In this document: one piece after another, positions 5,870 through 11,735 of the stretch
Layout of the letters: each line of letters begins with the position of its first letter
How positions within the stretch are numbered: the first letter of the stretch is position 1
From: Gammaproteobacteria bacterium
Lineage (GTDB): Bacteria; Pseudomonadota; Gammaproteobacteria; Pseudomonadales; M0112
Length of the DNA: 11,735 bases
Reading direction: 5' to 3'
NCBI GenBank assembly: GCA_006227085.1
Contig: SBFY01000150.1
Location: 1-11,735 of the forward strand
The notes under the pieces: generated by a model
Seen by the model: the letters and a program-made list of their open reading frames with translations, nothing else
The model's database searches: none
Told to the model about the DNA's origin: nothing
Program-made: the position numbers and the translations under genes

Positions 5870-6836
5870 GCGCCGACTGGTACAAGGCTTTCGCGGCACC
5901 CTCGCCGGCGGAAGCACCCACCTGCTTCAGCAGCTTCTCGAACGGATCGGGATAGGTGGTGAAATCCACCACTTTATCGACACCCACGACTTCACGCGCC
6001 ACAAAGTCCGTGGAGCCGAGGCCATCAATGAGGCCGCTGGCCAAGGCCTGTTCCCCCGTCCAGATATACCCTGAAAAAGTATCAGGGGTTTCCTTCAGGC
6101 GTTCGCCACGACCTTGCCGGACCTGGTCAATGAATTGCCGGTGTGTCACCGCCAACACGCTTTCCCAGAAGGTTTTCTGGTTTTCCGCCATCGGGCTGAA
6201 CGGATCCAGGAAGGCCTTGTTCTCACCGGCGGTGAACAAGCGCCGTTCGATACCCATTTTTTCCATCGCACCGACAAAACCGAAACTACCGGAAATCACA
6301 CCGATGGAACCCACCAGGCTCGCTTTATCGGCATAGATATCATCCGCTGCCGAGGCAATGTAATAGGCCCCCGAGGCACCGATATCACGGATCACCGCAT
6401 AAATCGGTATGGAACCGTACTCGGCACGCAGGCGGCGGATTTCGTCATAGATATAACCGGACTGCACCGGGCTACCACCAGGGCTGTTGATATCAAATAC
6501 CACCGCACGCGTGTGCTTGTGCTTGAGCGCCTTGCGCAAGGCCTTGATGAGGTTGTCGGCACTGGCTTCCTCATCATCCGCAATCACCCCGTTCACATAG
6601 ATGACAGCCACATGGTCAGCCGTGCTGATTTCAGCCGGACCATCGGTGCCACGCAGCGGCCCGAGCAGCAGTAACAACAGGATGAGGTAGGCAAACGTCA
6701 GCAACTTGAAAAAGATTGACCAGCGACGCGCGCGACGCTGTTCGGTAAAGGCTTCCAATACCACCTTTTCCAGCAGCTGCCACTCGCGGGGATTACTGCC
6801 CGGTTTTTGCGGATCCTGTGATGGCATCTGTTCCAT
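5841..6836 (-). CDS. sppA: Signal peptide peptidase SppA, short single-domain S49 type
   Basis: This is an inner-membrane serine protease of family S49 that degrades cleaved signal peptides and membrane-protein fragments. The 331-residue protein has an N-terminal cytoplasmic tail with RRARR, then a single hydrophobic helix (about 43-62), which by the positive-inside rule places the protease domain in the periplasm. Domain motifs are VVFDINSPGGSPV (112-124), the probable nucleophile Ser155 in IGASGAYYIAS, KASLVGSIGV (171-180), and Lys207 in AGENKAFLDPFSP. The Lys lies 52 residues after the Ser, as in the Ser-Lys dyad of B. subtilis SppA. This is the one-domain form, not the about 618-residue two-domain E. 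coli type. ATG at 6836 has GGGAG 9 nt upstream and lies 3 nt after the HAD gene stop. An alternative ATG at codon 4 is possible. Confidence 0.95.
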   Translation of the reverse strand: MEQMPSQDPQKPGSNPREWQLLEKVVLEAFTEQRRARRWSIFFKLLTFAYLILLLLLLGPLRGTDGPAEISTADHVAVIYVNGVIADDEEASADNLIKALRKALKHKHTRAVVFDINSPGGSPVQSGYIYDEIRRLRAEYGSIPIYAVIRDIGASGAYYIASAADDIYADKASLVGSIGVISGSFGFVGAMEKMGIERRLFTAGENKAFLDPFSPMAENQKTFWESVLAVTHRQFIDQVRQGRGERLKETPDTFSGYIWTGEQALASGLIDGLGSTDFVAREVVGVDKVVDFTTYPDPFEKLLKQVGASAGEGAAKALYQSALTPMAVPVQ

Positions 6837-6839
6837 GTA

Positions 6840-7505
6840 TTACGTCTCCCGGATGGCATGGCGCCATTCTAGCAATTCCGCCAAATGCCCGACACAGGCC
6901 AACGGTGCATGTTGCTGTAAGCGGTGTTCGGCATGTGCGCCAAAACACACACCCAGCCGATGCACCCCGGCACTGGCCGCCATGGCAAGATCGTACTCCG
7001 TGTCGCCGACAACCACGCTCCAGCCCGGATGGGCACCGGTTTCCTGCAGCAGCTCCAGAACCATGTCAGGTGCCGGCTTGGAAACGCTTTCATCCGCACA
7101 ACGGGTGGCATCGAAAAAACCCTGCAAACCATAAGCCTGTAATGCGCGATCCAGCCCGCGCCGGCTTTTCCCGGTGGCCACTGCCAACACATCCCCCTGT
7201 GCGCGCAAGGCCTGCAAAACCTCCATGGCACCTTCATGGAAAGCACAAGGTTCGGTATCAAGGCGAACAAAGTGTTGTGAATAACACTGCCGCAGCTGCT
7301 CGTGTGCCTGCACAGGCAAGCCGGGAAACAAGCGATCCAGTGCCTCCCGCAAACCCAGGCCAATAATGTTGCGGATACTGGCGGCATCACGCGCCGGCAA
7401 TGCACAGTCAGCAATCGCCAGCTGCATGCATTGCTCAATACGCCCGAGGGAATCCACCAGGGTGCCATCCCAGTCAAAAATCCACAGCCGGGCAGTCTCA
7501 GTCAT
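6840..7505 (-). CDS. HAD-superfamily hydrolase, phosphoglycolate-phosphatase-like
   Basis: This 221-residue haloacid-dehalogenase phosphatase has all four motifs: I, Asp11 and Asp13 in FDWDGTLVDS; II, Thr111 in VATGKS; III, Lys143 in VSKPAPD; IV, GDTEYDLAMA (167-176). An alpha-helical cap (about residues 18-85) between motifs I and II marks subfamily I, as in phosphoglycolate phosphatase and related enzymes. The physiological substrate cannot be read from sequence, so I give no symbol. ATG at 7505 is chosen because GGAG lies 7 nt upstream and motif I then falls at the usual residues 10-19. A longer in-frame extension to 7604 would lie wholly inside rluC. The start overlaps the rluC end by 8 nt, and the stop is 3 nt before sppA, indicating one co-translated unit. 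Confidence 0.93.
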   Translation of the reverse strand: MTETARLWIFDWDGTLVDSLGRIEQCMQLAIADCALPARDAASIRNIIGLGLREALDRLFPGLPVQAHEQLRQCYSQHFVRLDTEPCAFHEGAMEVLQALRAQGDVLAVATGKSRRGLDRALQAYGLQGFFDATRCADESVSKPAPDMVLELLQETGAHPGWSVVVGDTEYDLAMAASAGVHRLGVCFGAHAEHRLQQHAPLACVGHLAELLEWRHAIRET

Positions 7506-8460
7506 CCAGTTGCTCCAGCACCGCATCCAGCTCCGGGTCCAGTGGCGCTGACACGGTAACGGCCTTGCCGGTCTGTGGATCCGCAAAAGACAAGGATGCC
7601 GCATGCAGGAACAGGCGCTTGAGCCCCTGCTCTTTCATCTGTTTATTGAAATCGTCATCACCGTACTTGGGGTCACCCGCCAGTGGATGACCGGCATGGC
7701 GACCATGCACGCGGATCTGGTGGGTACGTCCGGTCAACGGCTTGGCCTCGACCAGCGTCGCCACAGCAAATCGCCGCAGCACACGGAATTCCGTTGCCGA
7801 CTCCTTGCCTGACTGGCTGACCCTGACCATGCGCTCACCGGATTGCAGCTGGTTTTTCTCCAGTGGTGCCGTCACCGTGCGGCAATGCGCAGGCCATTTG
7901 CCCTTCACCAGTGCCCAGTACGCCTTGTCCATCTCCTGCTCACGGAGCTGGCGATGCAATGACAGCAGCGCCTTGCGCGAACGGGCCACCAGGATGCATC
8001 CCGATGTATCCCTGTCCAGGCGATGCGCCAACTCCAGCGCCTCGCCCGGAAACAGCTGCCGCAGCACTTCAATCAGGCCAAACGACACCCCGCTGCCCCC
8101 ATGCACGGCCAACCCCGCCGGCTTGTTCACCACCAGGTATCCCGGCTGTTCCAGCAGGATCCGGGAGCGGATGGCTTCTTTCAGGGCATCGGGCAATACC
8201 GGCTTTTCTGCGCGTGCGGCTTCGCGAACCGGCGGTATCCTGACCTTATCACCGGCCTGCAGGCGATCACTGGCCTTGGCGCGGCGACCACTGACCCTGA
8301 CCTCCCCGGTACGCAACATGCGGTAAATACGGCTTTTCGGCACCCCGTTCAATTCGGCCATCAGGAAGTTATCCAGGCGCTGGCCGGCACGGTCTTCGTC
8401 AATGGTCACTAACCGCACGGCACTCGGTGCACGGGAATCAGCAGAGGGGGAATCGGACAT
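7498..8460 (-). CDS. rluC: 23S rRNA pseudouridine synthase RluC
   Basis: RluC isomerises uridines in helices 39 and 74 of 23S rRNA (E. coli positions 955, 2504 and 2580). The 320-residue protein has an N-terminal S4 RNA-binding domain (about residues 24-85, with GQRLDNFL and VPKSRIYRMLRTGEVRVSG). The RluA-family catalytic domain follows, with the nucleophilic Asp in HRLDRDTSGCIL (Asp149 with this start). VNKPAGLAVHGGSG, QSGERMVRVSQSGK, TGRTHQIRVH and AGDPKYGD follow. The QSGERMVRVSQ and VHGGSG blocks favour RluC over RluD or RluA. I chose ATG at 8460; an in-frame GTG at 8469 would add three residues. Neither has a strong Shine-Dalgarno. A TACAAT -10-like box on the minus strand at 8528-8533 could drive it but lacks a good -35. 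Divergent from rne, as in E. coli. Confidence 0.95.
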   Translation of the reverse strand: MSDSPSADSRAPSAVRLVTIDEDRAGQRLDNFLMAELNGVPKSRIYRMLRTGEVRVSGRRAKASDRLQAGDKVRIPPVREAARAEKPVLPDALKEAIRSRILLEQPGYLVVNKPAGLAVHGGSGVSFGLIEVLRQLFPGEALELAHRLDRDTSGCILVARSRKALLSLHRQLREQEMDKAYWALVKGKWPAHCRTVTAPLEKNQLQSGERMVRVSQSGKESATEFRVLRRFAVATLVEAKPLTGRTHQIRVHGRHAGHPLAGDPKYGDDDFNKQMKEQGLKRLFLHAASLSFADPQTGKAVTVSAPLDPELDAVLEQLDD

Positions 8461-8469
8461 GCAACTCAC

Positions 8470-8497
8470 TTGCAGTTAGGGGGAAACTTGCTATAGT
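8470..8497 (+). promoter_or_regulatory. Candidate extended -10 promoter of rne
   Basis: TGCTATAGT holds an extended -10 (TG, one base, then TATAGT at 8492-8497, five of six matches). A weak -35 TTGCAG (8470-8475) lies 16 nt upstream. Initiation near 8504 would give an rne leader of about 490 nt, in line with the long leaders known for rne in E. coli and Pseudomonas. The core CTATAG is its own complement, so a weaker opposite start towards rluC is possible. Confidence 0.5.
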
Positions 8498-8781
8498 GGC
8501 GCCATCCAGCAGGATGCCGTGGTGCCTATTGTACCCGGCCTCGCAGCTTAATCGACATGCCCTTTCCTTTATATGGGCGGCTGTGGGTACCGGACGGCAA
8601 CCGCCGACACATTCGCCAGCGATGCAACTGGCTGGATACAAAAAGAACACCGGCGCCGGCGCCAACCCCAACCTTGAAACACAAGAGCACGGGAACCAAC
8701 GCCCGCCCCGGACACCGAAGTTGAGCCACCCCGCAAGGACAGGCCTCTCCGGTACAGCGACTGGAAACAAACGATTGCAAC

Positions 8782-8805
8782 GCCAGGTCCCGCAAGGGGC
8801 TTGGC
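8782..8805 (+). promoter_or_regulatory. Ten-base-pair hairpin with GCAA tetraloop in the rne leader
   Basis: Bases 8782-8791 pair continuously with 8796-8805, including two G-U pairs, around the loop GCAA (8792-8795), a GNRA tetraloop. This is the longest uninterrupted stem in the leader. A weaker second GCAA hairpin lies at 8723-8747. GNRA loops often dock into receptors, so tertiary folding of the leader is possible but not shown. Confidence 0.6.
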
Positions 8806-8835
8806 CAGGAACCAGGCCCAACTGGCATGGCTCCG

Positions 8836-8858
8836 GCAAGCAGGTTTTACCCGCTTGC
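8836..8858 (+). promoter_or_regulatory. Hairpin with U-rich loop in the rne leader
   Basis: GCAAGC (8836-8841) pairs with GCTTGC (8853-8858). After one A-C mismatch, GG pairs with CC around the loop UUUUA (8845-8849). A single-stranded AU-rich loop on a stable stem resembles RNase E recognition structures in the E. coli rne leader. RNase E sensing here is inference. Confidence 0.5.
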
Positions 8859-8938
8859 ACTGGCATAGTGATTGGCTAAAACGGCTACCGTTACCTGCCA
8901 TCACCGTAGCGAACGCGCAACGCACCTTAATGGTGGTT

Positions 8939-8966
8939 GCACCCTGTCCTGTTCCGCACCCTGTCC
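8939..8966 (+). repeat. Tandem 11-bp direct repeat before the rne ribosome-binding site
   Basis: GCACCCTGTCC occurs at 8939-8949 and again at 8956-8966, a 17-nt period. Each copy is followed by a pyrimidine-rich TGTTCC or TTCC. Both can pair at least partly with the purine-rich Shine-Dalgarno downstream, so the repeat may offer two competing anti-Shine-Dalgarno segments. Confidence 0.7.
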
Positions 8967-8987
8967 TTCCGGCTGGCACTGGAAGGA
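8964..8987 (+). promoter_or_regulatory. rne: Hairpin sequestering the rne Shine-Dalgarno
   Basis: TCCTTCC (8964-8970) pairs perfectly over 7 bp with GGAAGGA (8981-8987) around a 10-nt loop. The 3' arm is the only Shine-Dalgarno of rne, 8 nt before the ATG at 8996. When folded, this stem would hide the whole ribosome-binding site and so limit RNase E synthesis. The pairing is seen directly; its regulatory effect is inference. Confidence 0.65.
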
Positions 8988-8995
8988 ATACCAAC

Positions 8996-11735
8996 ATGAA
9001 ACGCATGCTGATTAACGCCGCGCAACCCGAAGAGATGCGCGTCGCCCTCGTTGATGGCCAACGCCTGTTTGACCTCGACATCGAAAACCGCAACCGCATC
9101 CAGACCAAATCCAATATCTACAAGGGTCGCATCACCCGGGTCGAACCGAGCCTTGAAGCTGCCTTTGTCGATTTTGGTGCCGATCGCCATGGCTTCCTGC
9201 CATTAAAGGAAATCTCCCGCGAATACTTCAGCCAGAAACCGGAAGGCGGTCGCGTCCGCATCCAGGATGTGGTGAAAGAAGGCACGGAAGTGATCGTCCA
9301 GGTTGATAAGGAAGAGCGTGGCACCAAGGGTGCTGCCTTGACCACCTTTATCAGCCTCGCCGGCCGTTACCTGGTACTGATGCCGAATAACCCGCGCGCT
9401 GGCGGCATTTCCCGCCGCATCGAAGGCGATGAACGCGCGCAACTGCGTGAAGCCATGAGCGGACTGGAAACCCCGGCCGGCATGGGTGCCATTATCCGCA
9501 CCGCTGGTGTGGGCCGCAGCTCGGAAGAACTGCAGCTGGATGTCGACTACCTGGTGCAACTGTGGACAGCCATCAGCGAAGCCGCGGCCAGTCGCGCTGC
9601 GCCGTTCCTCGTCTATCAGGAAAGCAACGTCATCATCCGCGCCATCCGTGACTACATGCGTGAAGACATCGGCGAAATCCTGGTCGATGAAACGCAGGCG
9701 TATGAAGATGCCCTGGAATTCACCCGCCTGACGATGCCGCAGTACGAGAACCGCATCAAGTTCTACCAGGACAGCATCCCGCTGTTCAACCGCTACCAGA
9801 TCGAATCGCAAATCGAAACCGCTTTCCAGCGCGTGGTCACACTGCCTTCCGGCGGCTCCATCGTCATTGACCCGACTGAAGCCATGGTGTCGATCGACAT
9901 CAACTCGGCGCGTGCCACCAAAGGCGGCGACATCGAAACTACTGCCTTCAACACCAACCTGGAAGCGGCTGAAGAAATTGCCCGCCAACTGCGCCTGCGT
10001 GATATCGGCGGCCTGATCGTGATCGACTTCATCGACATGGAAAACGCCAAAAACCAGCGTGAAGTCGAAAACCGCATGAGCGAAGCCCTGGAAATCGACC
10101 GCGCCCGCGTGCAAGTGGGCAAGATATCACGCTTCGGCTTGCTGGAAATGTCACGCCAGCGGCTGCGTCCTTCATTGGAAGAAACCACCACCATCACCTG
10201 CCCGCGCTGCAGCGGCCAAGGCACCATCCGCGACACCAAATCACTCGCCCTGACGATTGTGCGGTTGTTGCAGGAAGAAGCCATCAAGGATCGCAGCTCG
10301 GAGATCCGCGCGTTCGTACCGGTGGATGTCGCCACCTACATGCTGAACGAGAAGCGCAAGACCATTCTCGATATCGAACGTCGTGAAAACGTGCGCATCC
10401 TGGTGATTCCCAGCCCGCAACTGGAAACCCCGCATTTTGAAGTACAGCGTTTGCGCGATGATGACGAAAACGCCCTGCGTTCCATCCAGAGCCATCTGGT
10501 GGAAAGCGAAAACATTGAAGAGCCTACGCTGGAAGTCCCGGAGAGCAGCCCACAAGTCCAGGAAGCTGCCGTCAAACGCATCCAGCGCCAGGCAGCTCCT
10601 GCGCCTGCTGCTGCCCCGGCCGAGCAACCCGTTGCCGCCGCCCCAGTGGCTGCACCCGTCGCCAAACCGGGCCTGATGCAATGGTTGGCCAGCAAACTCT
10701 TCGGCAAGGCAGAAGCCCCAGTCGAAACGGCCAAACCGGCAAACCGCAAAAGCCAGCCAACAGGTGAACCGCGCAAGAAGCCAGCGGCCCGCAAACCAGA
10801 CAATACCGATGCCAATTCGCGCAACAAGCGCCAGGGCGATGGTGACGAGGATTCTGGTGACAAGCGTTCACGCAACAATCGTCGTCGTGGCGGCCGTAAC
10901 CGTAACCGCAATGACAACCGGGATAACCGTGACAACGAACGCAGCGATGACAATCGTGACAACCGCGATAACAAGCCTGCACGCAATGATCGCAACAAGG
11001 ATCAGGCCAAGGACAGTTCACGCGAGCAAGCCAAACCGGATAATCGTCCGCAGCGCCAGCCTCGTGAGCGCGAAGCCGCCAAAGCGGATGACAGCCAGGA
11101 TAAAGGCAATGTGCCAGCGCGTCGGCCCAGCAACGACAATCGCCCACTGCCGGCACGCCAGCGTGGCCAACGCCAGGATGTGGAAGGCGACAGCGCTACC
11201 GCCACTACAGTAAAAGCCGAGAGCACACCGGTCGCCGGGATGGCTCCGGCCAGCAGCCAGCCGGAAGCACCGCAGGCCGCTACTGTGGCTGCAGGCACAG
11301 CAGCAGCCGCTACCGCTGCACCGCAACACGAGCCAGCCAAGCCGGCAGCCGTTGCCCACACGGAAGCACCCGCTGCACCAGCACCCAAGGCCGCTGCCAA
11401 CCCTGTGACTGAAAAAGCGGCTATTGAAAAACCGGTAGCTGAAAAACCTGCAGCAAAACCGGTTGCCGAAACGAAAGAACCGGCACCGGCCAAGCCAGTC
11501 GGCCGTGCGGACAATGATCCACGCAAGAGCGCCCGCAAAGCAGCCCCCGTGGCAGTGACCAGTGAAGTGGTGGAAATCGCACCGTTGGCAGCCGCTGCGC
11601 CGATTGTCGCACCAGTACGGGAAGTGTCACGTGCCAGCAATGACCCGCGCGCTGCACGTCGTGCTGCCGCTGCTGCCCAAGCCAGCAGCACAGCGCCAGA
11701 CCTTGCAGCAACAACTGCCGTTGCTGGGCCCAGCA
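8996..11735 (+). CDS. rne: Ribonuclease E, 3' end cut by window edge
   Basis: RNase E is the essential endonuclease that starts mRNA decay, matures rRNA and tRNA precursors, and scaffolds the degradosome at the inner membrane. The open frame gives 913 codons without a stop. The catalytic half is complete: S1 domain about residues 37-118; 5'-phosphate sensor Arg168-Thr169 in IIRTAGVG; Mg-binding Asp301 (SIDINSARAT) and Asp344 (VIDFIDM); Zn-link Cys402 and Cys405 in CPRCSGQG. The scaffold half is low-complexity. An amphipathic segment GLMQWLASKLFGK (559-571) resembles the membrane-anchoring segment A. An Arg-rich region (about 626-670) has four NRDN units. An Ala/Pro/Lys tract follows, with two NDPR motifs (840-843, 882-885). 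ATG at 8996 has GGAAGGA 8 nt upstream. RNase G lacks such a tail, so rne is firm. Confidence 0.97.
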   Translation, partial: MKRMLINAAQPEEMRVALVDGQRLFDLDIENRNRIQTKSNIYKGRITRVEPSLEAAFVDFGADRHGFLPLKEISREYFSQKPEGGRVRIQDVVKEGTEVIVQVDKEERGTKGAALTTFISLAGRYLVLMPNNPRAGGISRRIEGDERAQLREAMSGLETPAGMGAIIRTAGVGRSSEELQLDVDYLVQLWTAISEAAASRAAPFLVYQESNVIIRAIRDYMREDIGEILVDETQAYEDALEFTRLTMPQYENRIKFYQDSIPLFNRYQIESQIETAFQRVVTLPSGGSIVIDPTEAMVSIDINSARATKGGDIETTAFNTNLEAAEEIARQLRLRDIGGLIVIDFIDMENAKNQREVENRMSEALEIDRARVQVGKISRFGLLEMSRQRLRPSLEETTTITCPRCSGQGTIRDTKSLALTIVRLLQEEAIKDRSSEIRAFVPVDVATYMLNEKRKTILDIERRENVRILVIPSPQLETPHFEVQRLRDDDENALRSIQSHLVESENIEEPTLEVPESSPQVQEAAVKRIQRQAAPAPAAAPAEQPVAAAPVAAPVAKPGLMQWLASKLFGKAEAPVETAKPANRKSQPTGEPRKKPAARKPDNTDANSRNKRQGDGDEDSGDKRSRNNRRRGGRNRNRNDNRDNRDNERSDDNRDNRDNKPARNDRNKDQAKDSSREQAKPDNRPQRQPREREAAKADDSQDKGNVPARRPSNDNRPLPARQRGQRQDVEGDSATATTVKAESTPVAGMAPASSQPEAPQAATVAAGTAAAATAAPQHEPAKPAAVAHTEAPAAPAPKAAANPVTEKAAIEKPVAEKPAAKPVAETKEPAPAKPVGRADNDPRKSARKAAPVAVTSEVVEIAPLAAAAPIVAPVREVSRASNDPRAARRAAAAAQASSTAPDLAATTAVAGPS

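Larger units (their letters stand above)
8504..8995 (+). ncRNA. Long structured 5' leader of rne (likely autoregulatory)
   Basis: No supported gene occupies this 490-nt stretch, but it is rich in stem-loops readable by eye. They are: CATCC/GGATG with loop AGCA (8503-8516); a multi-part arm closed by GTACCC (8531-8536) with GGGTAC (8585-8590), inside it CAGC/GCTG (8544-8547, 8580-8583) and GCCC/GGGC (8559-8562, 8575-8578) around a U-rich loop; GCCAG/CTGGC (8615-8632); a 10-bp stem with GCAA tetraloop (8782-8805); GCAAGC/GCTTGC with UUUUA loop (8836-8858); GCTAC/GTAGC (8884-8910); and TCCTTCC/GGAAGGA (8964-8987). In E. coli the rne leader lets RNase E down-regulate its own mRNA, and a Pseudomonas leader family, rne-II, has been described. 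I infer the same role here; membership needs a covariance-model search. Confidence 0.65.

Noticed and set aside
7506..7604. Longer N-terminus for the HAD phosphatase
   Set aside because: The extra 33 codons overlap rluC, are unlike any HAD N-terminus, and a well-placed Shine-Dalgarno supports the start at 7505.
8651..8663. GC palindrome in the rne leader as a terminator
   Set aside because: GGCGCCGGCGCC is followed by AACCCCAACC, without a T-tract, so it may fold but would not terminate.
8557..8724. Possible 55-codon upstream reading frame in the rne leader
   Set aside because: ATG at 8557 has no Shine-Dalgarno and lies inside a predicted stem arm; its Pro/Arg-rich product resembles nothing known to me.
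8427..8879. 150-codon frame spanning the rluC start and rne leader
   Set aside because: It begins upstream of the rne promoter, inside antisense rluC, and has no coding character or ribosome-binding site.
9203..10114. Minus-strand open frame of 303 codons opposite rne
   Set aside because: It mirrors the conserved catalytic part of RNase E; its repeated FDF and VDHD-like composition is a reverse-complement artefact.
10916..10972. Tandem repeats that might be a CRISPR or mobile repeat
   Set aside because: The units are codon-level NRDN repeats inside the rne reading frame with no spacers; they are protein repeats.

Overview
The window is a piece of core chromosome from a gammaproteobacterium, most likely in or near the Pseudomonadales in the broad sense. 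The base composition is moderately GC-rich. Every protein resembles a conserved proteobacterial family. The order rne - rluC - HAD phosphatase - sppA - maf - yceD - rpmF - plsX - fabD - fabG - acpP - fabF matches, as I recall it, the Pseudomonas aeruginosa arrangement, including the absence of fabH between plsX and fabD. I see no mobile element, CRISPR array, tRNA, rRNA or island boundary. The genus cannot be named from the sequence alone.

Layout. (1) 1-5168, minus strand: a tightly packed lipid and ribosome operon read from right to left as yceD, rpmF, plsX, fabD, fabG, acpP, fabF. The fabF gene is cut by the left window edge about 36 codons before its expected end. The operon appears to start from one or two promoters in 5178-5240. 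It has a good internal promoter before acpP (1565-1593) and a terminator-like hairpin between acpP and fabF (1180-1217). (2) 5258-5869, plus strand: a Maf/YceF pyrophosphatase, divergent from yceD and overlapping sppA tail to tail by 29 bp. (3) 5841-8460, minus strand: rluC, a HAD phosphatase and sppA, packed with an 8-nt overlap and then a 3-nt gap. (4) 8461-8995: a 535-bp divergent intergenic region holding a strong candidate promoter and an approximately 490-nt structured 5' leader for rne. (5) 8996-11735, plus strand: rne (RNase E), whose catalytic half is complete and whose scaffold domain is cut by the right edge.

How the genes work together. FabD loads malonate onto AcpP, FabF condenses, FabG reduces, and PlsX converts acyl-ACP to acyl-phosphate for phospholipid synthesis. 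RpmF (L32) and YceD link this operon to large-subunit rRNA and ribosome production. RluC modifies 23S rRNA and RNase E processes rRNA and degrades mRNA, so the window joins membrane-lipid supply, ribosome assembly and RNA turnover.

The gene content is ordinary. The parts that deserve a second look are regulatory: the rne leader, with a hairpin that buries the Shine-Dalgarno sequence and a duplicated anti-Shine-Dalgarno segment; the apparently leaderless yceD start; the rpmF/plsX junction, which lacks a Shine-Dalgarno and has an in-frame stop; and the promoter and attenuator bracketing acpP. I found no new multi-gene system.
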